Positions 51,397 to 60,471 of a stretch of DNA of 64,000 nucleotides are shown here, one piece after another. The DNA is from an uncultured Eubacteriales bacterium (GTDB taxonomy: Bacteria > Bacillota > Clostridia > Oscillospirales > Acutalibacteraceae), in the NCBI GenBank assembly GCA_934456435.1, contig CAKSHH010000010.1:24348-88347 (forward strand), in the 5' to 3' direction. Below the pieces are notes generated by a model. It saw only the letters and a program-made list of their open reading frames with translations. It was not told the origin of the DNA and did no database searches. Position 1 is the first letter of the stretch. Each line of letters opens with the position of its first letter. The translations under genes were made by a program, and so were the position numbers.

Positions 51397-51436
51397 GACA
51401 TGGTTGGTATGAATATACGGAACCATGTCGTTTTTT
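51397..51436 (+). terminator. Lysine-riboswitch terminator
   Basis: GACATGGTT (51397-51405) with AACCATGTC (51421-51429), then G and six T. The 5' arm overlaps sequence able to pair with the end of the riboswitch, consistent with terminator/antiterminator switching. Confidence 0.9.
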
Positions 51437-51459
51437 ATTTTATTTCAGGAGGGTTTAAC

Positions 51460-53133
51460 GTGAAAAAATCCAAGAAGATTATTTTGGCGATCGCCTGCGT
51501 CGTTATTGTCGCAGTTCTTGTTTTCGCCAAGGTTTCAGGCGGTTCCCTTTCGACAGTAAAGTGTACCGACTGTGACGGCACAGGCATTGTTGAGCAGATC
51601 GAGTGCGAGACCTGCGGCGGCGAGGGAGAAGTAAGAGCTTCCTACTGGGCGCTTGTTCCTCCGGTTATCGCGATTGCACTTGCTCTTATCACAAAGGAAG
51701 TTTACAGCTCATTGTTTGTCGGTATTCTCGCCGGCTCAATTCTCGGCTCGGACTTCAAATTTACCAAGACAATGGATATCCTTGTCAATGATGGACTTAT
51801 CGGCGCTGTTTCGGGCACAGCGGGTATTTTCATCTTCCTTGTTGTTCTCGGTGTTATAGTTGCTCTTATCAACAAAGCCGGCGGTTCGGCAGCTTTCGGT
51901 AAATGGGCACAGAAGCACATCAAGACTCGCTCGGGCGCGATGCTCGCGACATTTGCTCTCGGTGTTCTCATCTTTATCGACGACTATTTCAACTGTCTTA
52001 CGGTAGGTTCTGTAATGCGTCCCGTTACCGACGGTCACAATGTTTCAAGAGCAAAGCTTTCTTATCTTATCGACGCAACGGCAGCTCCCGTTTGTATGAT
52101 CGCTCCGATTTCCTCATGGGCTGCGGCTGTCGCATCATACGCTGAAGAGGGCCAGGGAATTTCCCTTTTTATCAAGGCTATCCCGTTTAATTTCTATTCG
52201 CTTCTCACTTTCGTATTCATTATCGGCATCACGCTCATGAAATTTGACTACGGTCCGATGAGAGAGCACGAGGTAAACGCAAAGCAGAAGGGTGACCTTT
52301 ACACCTGCGGCGACAAGGCTGAGGTAGAGGAGGACAGCCCGTCCACAAACGGAAAGGTTATCGACCTTGTTCTTCCGATTCTTGTACTTATCGCAGTTTG
52401 CGTCTTCGCTCTTGTTTATGTCGGCGGCATCTTCGACGGCAGTAACTTTGTAGATGCGTTCTCAAATACAGACGCTTCGGTAGGTCTTCCGTGGGGCAGC
52501 ATCATAGCTCTTGTATTTACAATCGTTTACCTTTGCGCGAGAAAGCTTGTTTCTTTCAAAGAGGCTATGGAGTGCATCCCCAAGGGCTTCATCGCAATGG
52601 TTCCGGCAATCCTTATCCTTACATTTGCTACATCGCTTAAGAACATGACAACGGTTCTCGGTGCAAAGCCGTTCGTTGCAGACGTTATGACAAGCGTTGC
52701 AGGTGATTTCCAGAACTTCCTTCCGGCTATCATCTTCCTTGTTGCCTGCTTTATTTCCTTTGCAACAGGTACATCATGGGGTACATTCGGTATTCTTATT
52801 CCGATCGTTATCGCAATCTTCCCGTCGGGCGCAATTCAGACAATCGGTATGTCTGCTTGCCTTGCAGGTTCTGTTTGCGGCGACCACTGCTCACCGATTT
52901 CCGATACGACGATTATGTCGTCGGCAGGCGGTCAGTGCAACCACCTCAATCACGTTTCGACACAGCTTCCGTATGCTATATCCGTTGCGGCTATCTCGTT
53001 CGTAATGTATATTGTTTCGGGCTTTGTTCAGAAGGCATACATCGTTCTTCCGATCGGCGCAGTTCTTACCCTTGTATTCCTCTTCGTAATGAAGGCGGCT
53101 ATGGTAAAGAAATACGGCAAGGAAAACGTATAA
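51460..53133 (+). CDS. NhaC-family transporter, predicted lysine importer, with a CxxCxGxG segment
   Basis: 557 residues from GTG 51460 (AGGAGGG upstream; frame codons before it lie inside the terminator). First helix about 6-24, then CTDCDGTG...CETCGGEGE (about 33-53), like half of a DnaJ cysteine-rich zinc domain, then about 11 further helices. IDDYFNCLTVGSVMRPVTD (about 170-188) and ATGTSWGTFGILIPIVIA, SPISDTTIMSSAGG identify the NhaC/ArsB-NhaD superfamily. Lysine riboswitch control matches earlier comparative predictions that such NhaC-type proteins are lysine transporters. The cysteine-rich insert is unusual. Strong terminator follows. Confidence 0.88.
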   Translation: MKKSKKIILAIACVVIVAVLVFAKVSGGSLSTVKCTDCDGTGIVEQIECETCGGEGEVRASYWALVPPVIAIALALITKEVYSSLFVGILAGSILGSDFKFTKTMDILVNDGLIGAVSGTAGIFIFLVVLGVIVALINKAGGSAAFGKWAQKHIKTRSGAMLATFALGVLIFIDDYFNCLTVGSVMRPVTDGHNVSRAKLSYLIDATAAPVCMIAPISSWAAAVASYAEEGQGISLFIKAIPFNFYSLLTFVFIIGITLMKFDYGPMREHEVNAKQKGDLYTCGDKAEVEEDSPSTNGKVIDLVLPILVLIAVCVFALVYVGGIFDGSNFVDAFSNTDASVGLPWGSIIALVFTIVYLCARKLVSFKEAMECIPKGFIAMVPAILILTFATSLKNMTTVLGAKPFVADVMTSVAGDFQNFLPAIIFLVACFISFATGTSWGTFGILIPIVIAIFPSGAIQTIGMSACLAGSVCGDHCSPISDTTIMSSAGGQCNHLNHVSTQLPYAISVAAISFVMYIVSGFVQKAYIVLPIGAVLTLVFLFVMKAAMVKKYGKENV

Positions 53134-53150
53134 TCTCAAATTGAAATTAA

Positions 53151-53182
53151 GACTGCTCGCAGAAATGCGGCAGTCTTTTTTT
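53151..53182 (+). terminator. Terminator of the NhaC-type gene
   Basis: GACTGC (53151-53156) with GCAGTC (53170-53175), inner GCA/TGC around a GAAA loop, then a long T-tract. Confidence 0.9.
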
Positions 53183-53286
53183 AGCTCAGAACGGGTGCAG
53201 ATTATTTATAAAAATTATTATTATGTCTTTACTTTTTCTCAAAAACTTGTTAGAATATTGTTATATTTTACCTTGAGGTGATATGT

Positions 53287-54354
53287 ATGTCCAAAAAACT
53301 GGGAGTGGCTGTTATCGGCTGCGGAAATATATCCGGCTCACACATTCCGAATTATCTCAAAATGGATAATGTTGAAGTGCGTTATTTGTGCGATATTATT
53401 CCTGAGCGCGCGGACAAGGCTGTTGAGAAATACGGCTGCGGAAAGGCCGTGTATAACTATAAAGAGCTTCTCGGTCACGATGATATTGACATCGTTTCCG
53501 TTTGCACTCACAACGACTTCCACGCTCCGATTTCGATTGATTTCATGAGAGACGGCAAGGACGTGCTTTGTGAAAAGCCGGCGGCAAGAACACTTCCGGA
53601 AGCCCTTGAAATGCAAAAGGTTGCTCATGAAACGGGACGTATGCTTTCCATCGGCGTGGTAAACCGTTTCGTTGATTCGGTCAATAAGATAAAGACGCTT
53701 ATAGAAAATGGCACTCTCGGTGAAGTTTATCAGGTGTATATCAGTTTCAGAGCGCATCGCTCAATACCGGGGCTCGGCGGTGATTTCACAACGAAGGCAG
53801 CTTCGGGCGGCGGAGTTCTCATTGACTGGGGCGTGCACTTCATTGATCTTGTGCTTTATTGTCTCGGCGAGCCGACACCGCTTACCTGTTCGGGCGTTGC
53901 TCATTCAAAGCTCGGTACGGCAATGAAAGATTACGTTTACACGGGAATGTGGGCGGAGGACACCAAAAACACCGAAAGCGGCACGTTTGATGTTGATGAC
54001 TTTGTTACGGGCCTTGTCAGAACCGATAAGGCGGCAATCACATTCAACGGCGCGTGGGCTCAGAATATAAACGAGCACGAGATGTTTGTTGATTTCCTCG
54101 GCACCAAAGGCGGCGTGAGAATGCAGTACGGCGGAAAGTTTAAGCTTTACTCCACAATGGGCGATATGCTCACGGAGATAACTCCGGACTACAATTCAAC
54201 CGGCTTTGATTACGGCGCAGAGATCCGTTCGTTTGTTGATTCGGTAATTACAAGGAAGCCCAACAGGGCATGTATTGACAAGGCTGTTGTTACTTCAAAG
54301 ATTCTCGATGCGATTTACAGATCATCGGACTCCGGCAAGGAAGTAACGTTATAA
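53287..54354 (+). CDS. Gfo/Idh/MocA-family NAD(P)-dependent oxidoreductase
   Basis: 355 residues from ATG 53287 (TGAGGTG six bases upstream; an in-frame GTG at 53278 is inside the RBS). N-terminal Rossmann fold VAVIGCGNISGSH (about 6-18), conserved CEKPAART (about 97-104) with the catalytic-site lysine, and a C-terminal alpha/beta domain with GGVLIDWGVHFIDLVLY (about 176-192), whose Asp/His are typical catalytic residues. Acts on a sugar, inositol or amino sugar derivative. It is 16 bases upstream of nagB, suggesting amino-sugar metabolism. Confidence 0.88.
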   Translation: MSKKLGVAVIGCGNISGSHIPNYLKMDNVEVRYLCDIIPERADKAVEKYGCGKAVYNYKELLGHDDIDIVSVCTHNDFHAPISIDFMRDGKDVLCEKPAARTLPEALEMQKVAHETGRMLSIGVVNRFVDSVNKIKTLIENGTLGEVYQVYISFRAHRSIPGLGGDFTTKAASGGGVLIDWGVHFIDLVLYCLGEPTPLTCSGVAHSKLGTAMKDYVYTGMWAEDTKNTESGTFDVDDFVTGLVRTDKAAITFNGAWAQNINEHEMFVDFLGTKGGVRMQYGGKFKLYSTMGDMLTEITPDYNSTGFDYGAEIRSFVDSVITRKPNRACIDKAVVTSKILDAIYRSSDSGKEVTL

Positions 54355-54370
54355 TCGGAGGATAAAAGCA

Positions 54371-55099
54371 ATGGAAATTAAAATTTATGAGAATGCTGCT
54401 GAGATAGGCGTTGCCGCCGCTCAGCTTTACAAAGAGCTTATAGAAAGCAAGCCGAACGCTGTTCTCGGACTGGCAACAGGCGCGACCCCCGTTCCTACAT
54501 ACAAAAAGCTCATTGAGCTTTATGAAAACGGTGAAATCAGCTTCAAGGATGTAACGACATTCAACCTTGATGAGTACTGCGATCTTGACAAGCACGACAA
54601 GAACAGCTACTACACATTTATGCACGAAAACCTGTTCGATCACGTTGACATCAAGGAGGAGAATGTCAATTTCCTCGACGGCAACGCAAAGGACTGCGAC
54701 GCCGAAAGCAAGCGCTATGCCGAAGCAATCAAGGCGGCAGGCGGAATTGATCTTCAGCTTCTCGGAATCGGCACAAACGGCCATATAGCTTTCAATGAGC
54801 CTGCCGACAAGTTCACCGATGAAGCATTCAAGGTCACTCTGACCCAGAGCACGATTGACTCGAATCAGCAGTATTTCGGCGATGTTCCGATGCCGAGATA
54901 CGCAATGACAATGGGTATCGGCTCAATAATGCGCTCCAAGAAGATACTTCTTATCGCTACGGGCGAGAAGAAAGCCAAGGCAATCAAAGCTATGGTTTCG
55001 GGCGAAATTACACCGCAGATCCCGTGCTCGATTCTTAACGAGCACAGCGACGTTGTGGTTATGCTCGACAGGGCGGCAGCAAGCTTGCTCGACAAATAA
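54371..55099 (+). CDS. nagB: Glucosamine-6-phosphate deaminase
   Basis: 242 residues, the short Firmicute form lacking the C-terminal allosteric extension of E. coli NagB. GLATGATPVPTYKKL (about 33-47) binds phosphate, FNLDEYCDL (about 64-72) carries the catalytic Asp, and LGIGTNGHIAFNEPAD (about 133-148) carries the active-site His and Glu. Converts glucosamine-6-phosphate to fructose-6-phosphate and ammonia. RBS GGAGG; co-transcribed with the Gfo/Idh/MocA gene; nagA is not adjacent. Confidence 0.95.
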   Translation: MEIKIYENAAEIGVAAAQLYKELIESKPNAVLGLATGATPVPTYKKLIELYENGEISFKDVTTFNLDEYCDLDKHDKNSYYTFMHENLFDHVDIKEENVNFLDGNAKDCDAESKRYAEAIKAAGGIDLQLLGIGTNGHIAFNEPADKFTDEAFKVTLTQSTIDSNQQYFGDVPMPRYAMTMGIGSIMRSKKILLIATGEKKAKAIKAMVSGEITPQIPCSILNEHSDVVVMLDRAAASLLDK

Positions 55100-55112
55100 A
55101 AAGTGAATACTT

Positions 55113-55145
55113 ACGGGGCTGTCGCGTTTTGCACAGCCCCCGTTT
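55113..55145 (+). terminator. Terminator of the nagB unit
   Basis: ACGGGGCTGT (55113-55122) pairs with ACAGCCCCCGT (55133 onwards) around CGCGTTTTGC, then TTTC. Confidence 0.8.
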
Positions 55146-55221
55146 CAATATTTAATATGCCTCTAAATATAAATAATTTGTAAAATTTGAAGAAGAAATT
55201 GAAAAAATTATGGTTTAGGTC

Positions 55222-55250
55222 TTGTAAAAAAAATGTAAATGTATTAAAAT
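55222..55250 (+). promoter_or_regulatory. Promoter of the parvulin foldase gene
   Basis: TTGTAA (55222-55227), 17-base spacer, TAAAAT (55245-55250). Confidence 0.65.
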
Positions 55251-55307
55251 ACTGTTGTTATGCTGACTTGTTATCGGCAATATTTCATTAAGTAAAGGAT
55301 GAATACA

Positions 55308-57017
55308 ATGGCTAATGAAAAGTCAAAGGCGGAGCAGTACCGCGACGAACGTAAAGCTCGTATTGCAAAGTCCGCGAAGAAAAATGCACATAGCATGGAA
55401 AAGAGAAACACAGCTAAGAAGGTTGTTACAAAGGTAATTTCCATTGTTCTCTGTGCGGTAATAGTTTTGGGTGTAGTTGCTTTCTCGCTCAATTACTACG
55501 GCGCTCTTCAGAGAGTTATCAAGATCGGCGGAGTCGGTTCCGGACAGTCGGTTTCGATTGCCGAGTATGAGTACTACTATATGCGTTCCTATAACTCATT
55601 GCGTTATCAGGCACAGTATTATCAGTACTATCAGAACAAGAGCATGGGCTATGATACAAGCCTTCCTCCCGATCAGCAGACGCAGACCACAACCGATGAT
55701 AACGGCAACGAGATCACATGGGCTGAGAAGCTTCATGACGACACAATAAGCCTCATTCAGATGCACAAGGCATACTACAATGAAGCTGTAAAGAAGGGTC
55801 TTGAACTTACTGAAGCAGATAAGGCTTATATCGACAAGCAGATCGACAGCCTCCGCGAAGAGGCATCAAATGCAGGCGGTACATCCTCTGGCGGCGAAAA
55901 CAAAGTAAGCTACTCTCTTAACGCTTATCTTCGCAAGGTTTACGGCGGCTCCGTAAACGAGAGATTCCTCCGCAAGCAGCTCAAGATTCAGATTCTTGCT
56001 CAGAAGTATTATAACGAAAGAACAAAGGAAATCGCAGCGGCTTATAACCAGAGCGACATTGATGCAGAGTACAAGAAGGATACTGCAACATACGACCTTG
56101 TAACTTTCAGAGCATATACATTCAAGACAACCGAGCTCACCAAGGAAGACAACGAGACGGATGACGCACTCAAGGCTCGCCAGACAAAGGCGGACGCTGA
56201 GGTTAAGAAGAATGCAAACGACTTCTATAATGCAGTCACAAACGAAGCAACATTCTCCGCAAAGGCAGCCGACCTCAACAAGGACACGGCAGATTACAAT
56301 GTTGATGAGAATACGAAGTACACAATGCTTCAGGCAACCATAAAGCAGAGCTTCTCGGATGACGTAGCTAAGTGGCTTTTCGACAAGACCACCAAGGACG
56401 GAGCAAAAAAGCTCTTCTCGGACGAGGATGAGGGCAAGTATATTGTTGTTCTTGCAGTCAAAGGACCTCACCAGGAAAAGACCGTAACAGCACGTCATAT
56501 CCTCTTCTCAACAATTGACCAGAACACACAGAATGACCTTTCCGACGAGGAAAAGGCACAGAAGAAGAAGGACGCCGAAAATGCACTCAAGGAGTACAAT
56601 GATGGCGCAAAGACGGAAGACAGCTTCGCGGCTCTCGCTAACAAGTACACAGAGGACAGCGGTTCTTCCTCAAACGGCGGACTTTATGAGAACATCTATC
56701 CCGGTCAGATGGTAACAGCTTTCAACAACTGGGTATTTGACTCAAACCGCAAGCCCGGAGATGTTGAACTTGTAGAGACCTCATACGGCTATCACATCAT
56801 CTATTTCGTAGCTGAAGACGGCACAGATTATTATGATTCTGCAATTCGCTCTTCAAAGGCTGCAAATGATATTGAGACAGAGGCTAAGGAGCTTCTTGCC
56901 GGTGATGACTATAAGGTAGGCTTCGGTCCGCGCCGTACAGACTATTCTGAAAAGAGAGCACTCAAGAAGATCAGCTATCTTGTTGAGCTCAACAACGCAA
57001 ATTCAACTTCCAAATAA
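55308..57017 (+). CDS. Membrane-anchored peptidylprolyl isomerase (PrsA/SurA-like parvulin)
   Basis: 569 residues from ATG 55308 (AAAGGA upstream; the ATG at 55299 overlaps the RBS). Lys/Arg-rich cytoplasmic N terminus (about 1-35), one transmembrane helix (about 37-60, VISIVLCAVIVLGVVAFSLN), SurA/PrsA-type N-domain helices (about 80-230) and a PpiC rotamase domain (about 395-505; VTARHILFSTIDQ, EDSGSSSNGGLYENIYPGQM, TSYGYHIIYFV). It is a membrane-bound extracytoplasmic folding catalyst rather than a lipoprotein: there is no lipobox. Likely helps fold exported proteins such as the large surface proteins in this window. Own promoter and terminator. Confidence 0.9.
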   Translation: MANEKSKAEQYRDERKARIAKSAKKNAHSMEKRNTAKKVVTKVISIVLCAVIVLGVVAFSLNYYGALQRVIKIGGVGSGQSVSIAEYEYYYMRSYNSLRYQAQYYQYYQNKSMGYDTSLPPDQQTQTTTDDNGNEITWAEKLHDDTISLIQMHKAYYNEAVKKGLELTEADKAYIDKQIDSLREEASNAGGTSSGGENKVSYSLNAYLRKVYGGSVNERFLRKQLKIQILAQKYYNERTKEIAAAYNQSDIDAEYKKDTATYDLVTFRAYTFKTTELTKEDNETDDALKARQTKADAEVKKNANDFYNAVTNEATFSAKAADLNKDTADYNVDENTKYTMLQATIKQSFSDDVAKWLFDKTTKDGAKKLFSDEDEGKYIVVLAVKGPHQEKTVTARHILFSTIDQNTQNDLSDEEKAQKKKDAENALKEYNDGAKTEDSFAALANKYTEDSGSSSNGGLYENIYPGQMVTAFNNWVFDSNRKPGDVELVETSYGYHIIYFVAEDGTDYYDSAIRSSKAANDIETEAKELLAGDDYKVGFGPRRTDYSEKRALKKISYLVELNNANSTSK

Positions 57018-57023
57018 CAAATC

Positions 57024-57055
57024 AAAGGCTGTCGCAGAAATGCGGCAGCCTTTTT
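57024..57055 (+). terminator. Terminator of the foldase gene
   Basis: AAAGGCTGTCGCA, GAAA loop, TGCGGCAGCCTTT and T-tract. Confidence 0.9.
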
Positions 57056-57075
57056 GCACGTTTATAAGCAAAAGA

Positions 57076-57105
57076 AAGGGACTGTCGGTTTTGCGACAGT
57101 CCCTT
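57076..57105 (-). terminator. Terminator of the tarI-tarJ-like operon
   Basis: AAGGGACTGTCG (57076-57087) with CGACAGTCCCTT (57094-57105), a perfect 12-base stem just past the minus-strand stop; on that strand TTCTTTTGC follows. Confidence 0.82.
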
Positions 57106-57108
57106 ATG

Positions 57109-58152
57109 TTAAAATGAAATCTTCATAATGTTTTTTCCGAGCGCTGTGGATTTTGATTCTTTTTCAAATATCGCATAGTAGTCTCGAATATTGTTTACTT
57201 CGTTGACAGAAAGAAGAAGCTTGCGAATCTGAGCACGGAACTCAGGATTTTCGAGAAGCTTAACCGCCATTTCAAAGTCACAGCGAACGCTTCGCGTCGT
57301 ACCGCGTATTGAGATTCCGTGTTCCAGAACCATTCGCGTGTTGAGCGGAACGTTCTCGTTGGCGACTCCGGAAAGAATAAGCTTTCCGCCGGAATAGAGC
57401 TTGTCTATTGCCTGGTTCGCGGCAATTCCCGATGCGTTTCCTCCGACCGCTTCAATCGCGACCGACATCCTCGGAAGCGAGTCGATGTCGTTTGAATAGT
57501 ATACATTTGCAAAGTCAAATTTATCAAGCTTTTCCTTGTTGAGACCGACAATGTTCACGTCACAGCCGTAACCGTATTTGGCAACGAGAGACATAATGAA
57601 GCCCATTATTCCGTCACCCCATACCGTGACGTTTTTGACTGCGTCTCCGTCGTTGAAGCCTGCACGTCTGAGAGCACAGCAACCAACGGATATAAGCTCG
57701 GAAAATACAGCTTCAACGCCGATTTCATCGGGAATCGGTATCATATATTCGCTGTCAAGGTCAATGAGCTCCTTTGAAAAGCCGTCATAGTTGCTTGAAC
57801 AGAACTTCGATTCCGGGCAGTAGTTGTCAAGAAGGTGTGGATTGTTTCTGACGCAGACCTCGCATTTGGTTCCGTCACAGTCCGATTTGCGGCAGGGCAG
57901 GAGAACAACGCGCTGACCGCTTTTAAGCTTTCCGCTTTTGTCGCGAACAACGACTCCAGTTGCCTCGTGAATAAGGCTCATCGGAAACTTTCTTTTCAGA
58001 ATACTGAGACTGCGGTTTCCGAGGTAGTACCTTATATCCGCCTTGCAGACGGCAAGAATTTCGGGACGAACCAGAACGTTCTCGTTCCTGATATCCTCGA
58101 CAAATATTTCAAATCTTTTAGGTTCCGTAATTTTGTAACTCTTAGCGAACAA
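57109..58152 (-). CDS. tarJ: Zinc-type dehydrogenase, probable ribulose-5-phosphate reductase (TarJ-like)
   Basis: 347 residues, TTG start at 58152 (AAGGA about 10 bases upstream; no ATG or GTG suits better). Medium-chain dehydrogenase/reductase: CKAD near residue 36 carries the catalytic-zinc Cys, LIHEATGVV the His-Glu, and CRKSDCDGTKCEVCVRNN (about 107-124) the structural-zinc cysteines. Cofactor-binding VWGDGIMGFIM (about 182-192). Together with the TarI-like cytidylyltransferase 21 bases upstream, it should reduce ribulose-5-P to ribitol-5-P for CDP-ribitol. The pairing, not the sequence alone, supports TarJ. Confidence 0.8.
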   Translation of the reverse strand: MFAKSYKITEPKRFEIFVEDIRNENVLVRPEILAVCKADIRYYLGNRSLSILKRKFPMSLIHEATGVVVRDKSGKLKSGQRVVLLPCRKSDCDGTKCEVCVRNNPHLLDNYCPESKFCSSNYDGFSKELIDLDSEYMIPIPDEIGVEAVFSELISVGCCALRRAGFNDGDAVKNVTVWGDGIMGFIMSLVAKYGYGCDVNIVGLNKEKLDKFDFANVYYSNDIDSLPRMSVAIEAVGGNASGIAANQAIDKLYSGGKLILSGVANENVPLNTRMVLEHGISIRGTTRSVRCDFEMAVKLLENPEFRAQIRKLLLSVNEVNNIRDYYAIFEKESKSTALGKNIMKISF

Positions 58153-58173
58153 AATTAACCAATCCTTTCTGCC

Positions 58174-58881
58174 TTATCTACCGGCTCTGACAATGGACTT
58201 GACCAAAAGAAGATCCTCCATTGTGGTTATTTTCATATTGAGCTTGTCGCCCATAGCCATACCGATTTCAACGCCGGCGGAAAGAACAAGTCCGCAGTCA
58301 TCGGTCATAACAGGTCTCTCGTCCTCCGGAATGGCAAAGTAATCGTCGTATGCTTTTCTGACTATTGAATAGCGGAAAGACTGCGGCGTCTGACCGAGAT
58401 AAAGCTCCTTACGCAGGGGAATGGAGTCAAGCGTCTTTTCGTCAAGGCTCTTGATTATTGTGTCATGGGCAGGGATAACCGTGTCGCACGCGCCGTACTC
58501 CTGAACCTTTGCTATGTTCTCGTTGATTATCTTCTGAGATACAAGCGGACGGGCGGCGTCATGAATGATGACGTAATCATCGCCGCTGCACTCGGACTGA
58601 ATCGCGTTGAGCGCGTTGAGCGAGGATTCCTGGCGTGAAGAGCCTGCGTCGGCAATCCAGCGCACCTTGCGAATGTCATATTCCTTGAGCCAAACAGACA
58701 GATCATCCTGCCATGCCTTTACGCAAACGACGCAAATCGCGTCGATTTTTTCATTTATTTCAAACGCTTCAAGCGTATGAATAATAACCGGCTTACCGTA
58801 AATGTCAATGAACTGCTTGGGTCGGTCAACCATACCCATACGGCTTCCGGAGCCTCCTGCAAGAACGATAGCTATATTCAT
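58174..58881 (-). CDS. tarI: Ribitol-5-phosphate cytidylyltransferase (TarI-like; IspD superfamily)
   Basis: 235 residues from ATG 58881 (AGAGGT upstream). IspD/TarI nucleotidyltransferase motifs: VLAGGSGSRMG (about 6-16), PKQFIDIYGKPVIIHT (about 21-36), HDAARPLVS (about 106-114), and GQTPQSFRYSIV plus KLNMKITTMEDL at the C-terminal side. IspD (MEP pathway) is the alternative, but LYLGQTPQ, the TDDCGLVL segment and adjacency to the dehydrogenase favour TarI. Supplies CDP-ribitol for wall teichoic acid, capsule or other ribitol-containing glycans. No polymerase gene is in the window. Confidence 0.82.
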   Translation of the reverse strand: MNIAIVLAGGSGSRMGMVDRPKQFIDIYGKPVIIHTLEAFEINEKIDAICVVCVKAWQDDLSVWLKEYDIRKVRWIADAGSSRQESSLNALNAIQSECSGDDYVIIHDAARPLVSQKIINENIAKVQEYGACDTVIPAHDTIIKSLDEKTLDSIPLRKELYLGQTPQSFRYSIVRKAYDDYFAIPEDERPVMTDDCGLVLSAGVEIGMAMGDKLNMKITTMEDLLLVKSIVRAGR

Positions 58882-58916
58882 TAAAATACCTCTATTCCTA
58901 ATTTTTTTCAAAATAA

Positions 58917-58945
58917 ATTATACTATACGCCGTTTCATTTGTCAA
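58917..58945 (-). promoter_or_regulatory. Promoter of the tarI-tarJ-like operon
   Basis: Minus-strand TTGACA (58940-58945), 17-base spacer, TATAAT (58917-58922): full consensus. Confidence 0.85.
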
Positions 58946-58992
58946 CAAAGCGGCACTTATGTAAGACAATGCAAACTTATTATTTTTTATAG

Positions 58993-59021
58993 TTGAAATA
59001 TTGTTAAAACTATTGTATAAT
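58993..59021 (+). promoter_or_regulatory. Promoter of the MBOAT-DHHW operon
   Basis: TTGAAA (58993-58998), 17-base spacer, TATAAT (59016-59021), divergent from the tarI promoter, with 47 bases between the two -35 elements. Confidence 0.8.
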
Positions 59022-59057
59022 AATCCTAACTGCAATCAGATTAAAAGGAGGGTAAAT

Positions 59058-60452
59058 ATGGTTTTTTCATCTACAACATTTTTGTTTCTTTTTCTGCCCC
59101 TTGTCCTGATTGCGTATTATAACCCGTTTATTAAGTCTCTTCCGTTCAAAAATGCAGTACTGATTATATCAAGTATCTTTTTCTATGCGTGGGGAGAACC
59201 GATATATGTTTTGCTGATGCTCGGCTCAATATTTGTCAACTGGCTGCTCAGCCTTGCCGTTGACCGATATCGCGGAGAGAAAAAAAGCAAAGCCGCGCTT
59301 ATAGTTTCTGTAATATTTAATATCGGTATTCTTTTTGTCTTTAAATATCTGACTTTTGCGCTTGAAAATATAAACCTGATTTTCAATACGGATTTAAACA
59401 CATTGAATATCAGTCTGCCGATAGGAATTTCGTTCTTTACTTTCCAGGCAATGTCGTATGTCATTGACGTTTACAGAGACGACGGAGAGGTTCAAAAAAA
59501 TCCGTTCAACGTTGCGCTGTATATTTCATTCTTTCCTCAGCTTATTGCCGGACCGATCGTACGTTACCAGACAATCGCCGACCAGATAAAGGAAAGACAT
59601 GAAAACTTTGAGGACTTTACATACGGTGCTTACCGCTTTATGATAGGATTTTTCAAGAAGGTTCTTATTGCAAACAATGTTGCCGTTATTGCTGACGGAA
59701 TATTCGATAAAACAGTCGGTTCCGTTTCGTCGGCATGGCTCGGTGCAATCGCTTATACGCTTCAAATCTTTTTTGATTTTTCAGGATACAGCGAAATGGC
59801 TATCGGATTGGGTAGAATGTTCGGCTTCAAGTTCCTTGAAAACTTTGATTATCCGTATATTTCAAAATCTGTTTCCGAGTTTTGGCGCAGATGGCACATT
59901 TCACTCGGAACATGGTTCAGAGACTACGTTTATTTCCCGCTGGGCGGAAGCCGCGTGAAAAAATCACGCCTTGTTTTTAACCTGTTTGTTGTGTGGACTC
60001 TCACGGGTATATGGCACGGCGCAAACTGGACATTCCTTGTATGGGGACTGCTCTATTTTGTTGTCCTCACACTCGAAAAGCTCACGGGATTTCCGAAAAA
60101 ACTGCACGGCTTCGGGCACATATATACGATGCTTCTTGTGGTGATCGGTTGGGTAATTTTCCGTGCGAAGGATCTTGCGGCGGCGTGGAGCTATATCAAG
60201 GCTATGTTTGGCTTTGGTTCACTTCCGCTGTATGATTCCGACACGCTTTTTTATCTTTCCAACTACAAGTTTTTCCTGATAATCGGCATCGTATGCTGTT
60301 TCCCGATTGCAAGAGCGTTCAAGAAGAAAGTCAACACGGACAAGCCGATATGGACCGTGATTTCGGGAATTGCAGTTATTCTTATATTTGCGGTTTCGCT
60401 GACGTTCACTATTAAGGGAACCTACAACCCCTTTATTTATTTCAACTTCTGA
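59058..60452 (+). CDS. MBOAT-family O-acyltransferase (AlgI/DltB-like)
   Basis: 464 residues from ATG 59058 (AAGGAGGG upstream). Polytopic, 10-12 hydrophobic segments. PIGISFFTFQAMSYVIDVYR (about 117-136) and SEFWRRWHISLGTWFRDYVY (about 273-292) are hallmark MBOAT motifs; the catalytic His is in GIWHGANWTFLVWG (about 315-328). Transfers acyl groups across the membrane to an extracellular polymer, with the DHHW protein encoded 19 bases downstream as acceptor-side partner. Divergent from tarI/tarJ, so a ribitol-containing wall polymer is a plausible acceptor; no D-Ala ligase gene (dltA/dltC) is nearby, which favours acetyl transfer. Confidence 0.92.
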   Translation: MVFSSTTFLFLFLPLVLIAYYNPFIKSLPFKNAVLIISSIFFYAWGEPIYVLLMLGSIFVNWLLSLAVDRYRGEKKSKAALIVSVIFNIGILFVFKYLTFALENINLIFNTDLNTLNISLPIGISFFTFQAMSYVIDVYRDDGEVQKNPFNVALYISFFPQLIAGPIVRYQTIADQIKERHENFEDFTYGAYRFMIGFFKKVLIANNVAVIADGIFDKTVGSVSSAWLGAIAYTLQIFFDFSGYSEMAIGLGRMFGFKFLENFDYPYISKSVSEFWRRWHISLGTWFRDYVYFPLGGSRVKKSRLVFNLFVVWTLTGIWHGANWTFLVWGLLYFVVLTLEKLTGFPKKLHGFGHIYTMLLVVIGWVIFRAKDLAAAWSYIKAMFGFGSLPLYDSDTLFYLSNYKFFLIIGIVCCFPIARAFKKKVNTDKPIWTVISGIAVILIFAVSLTFTIKGTYNPFIYFNF

Positions 60453-60471
60453 TCAAAGGACGGTGATTCAA

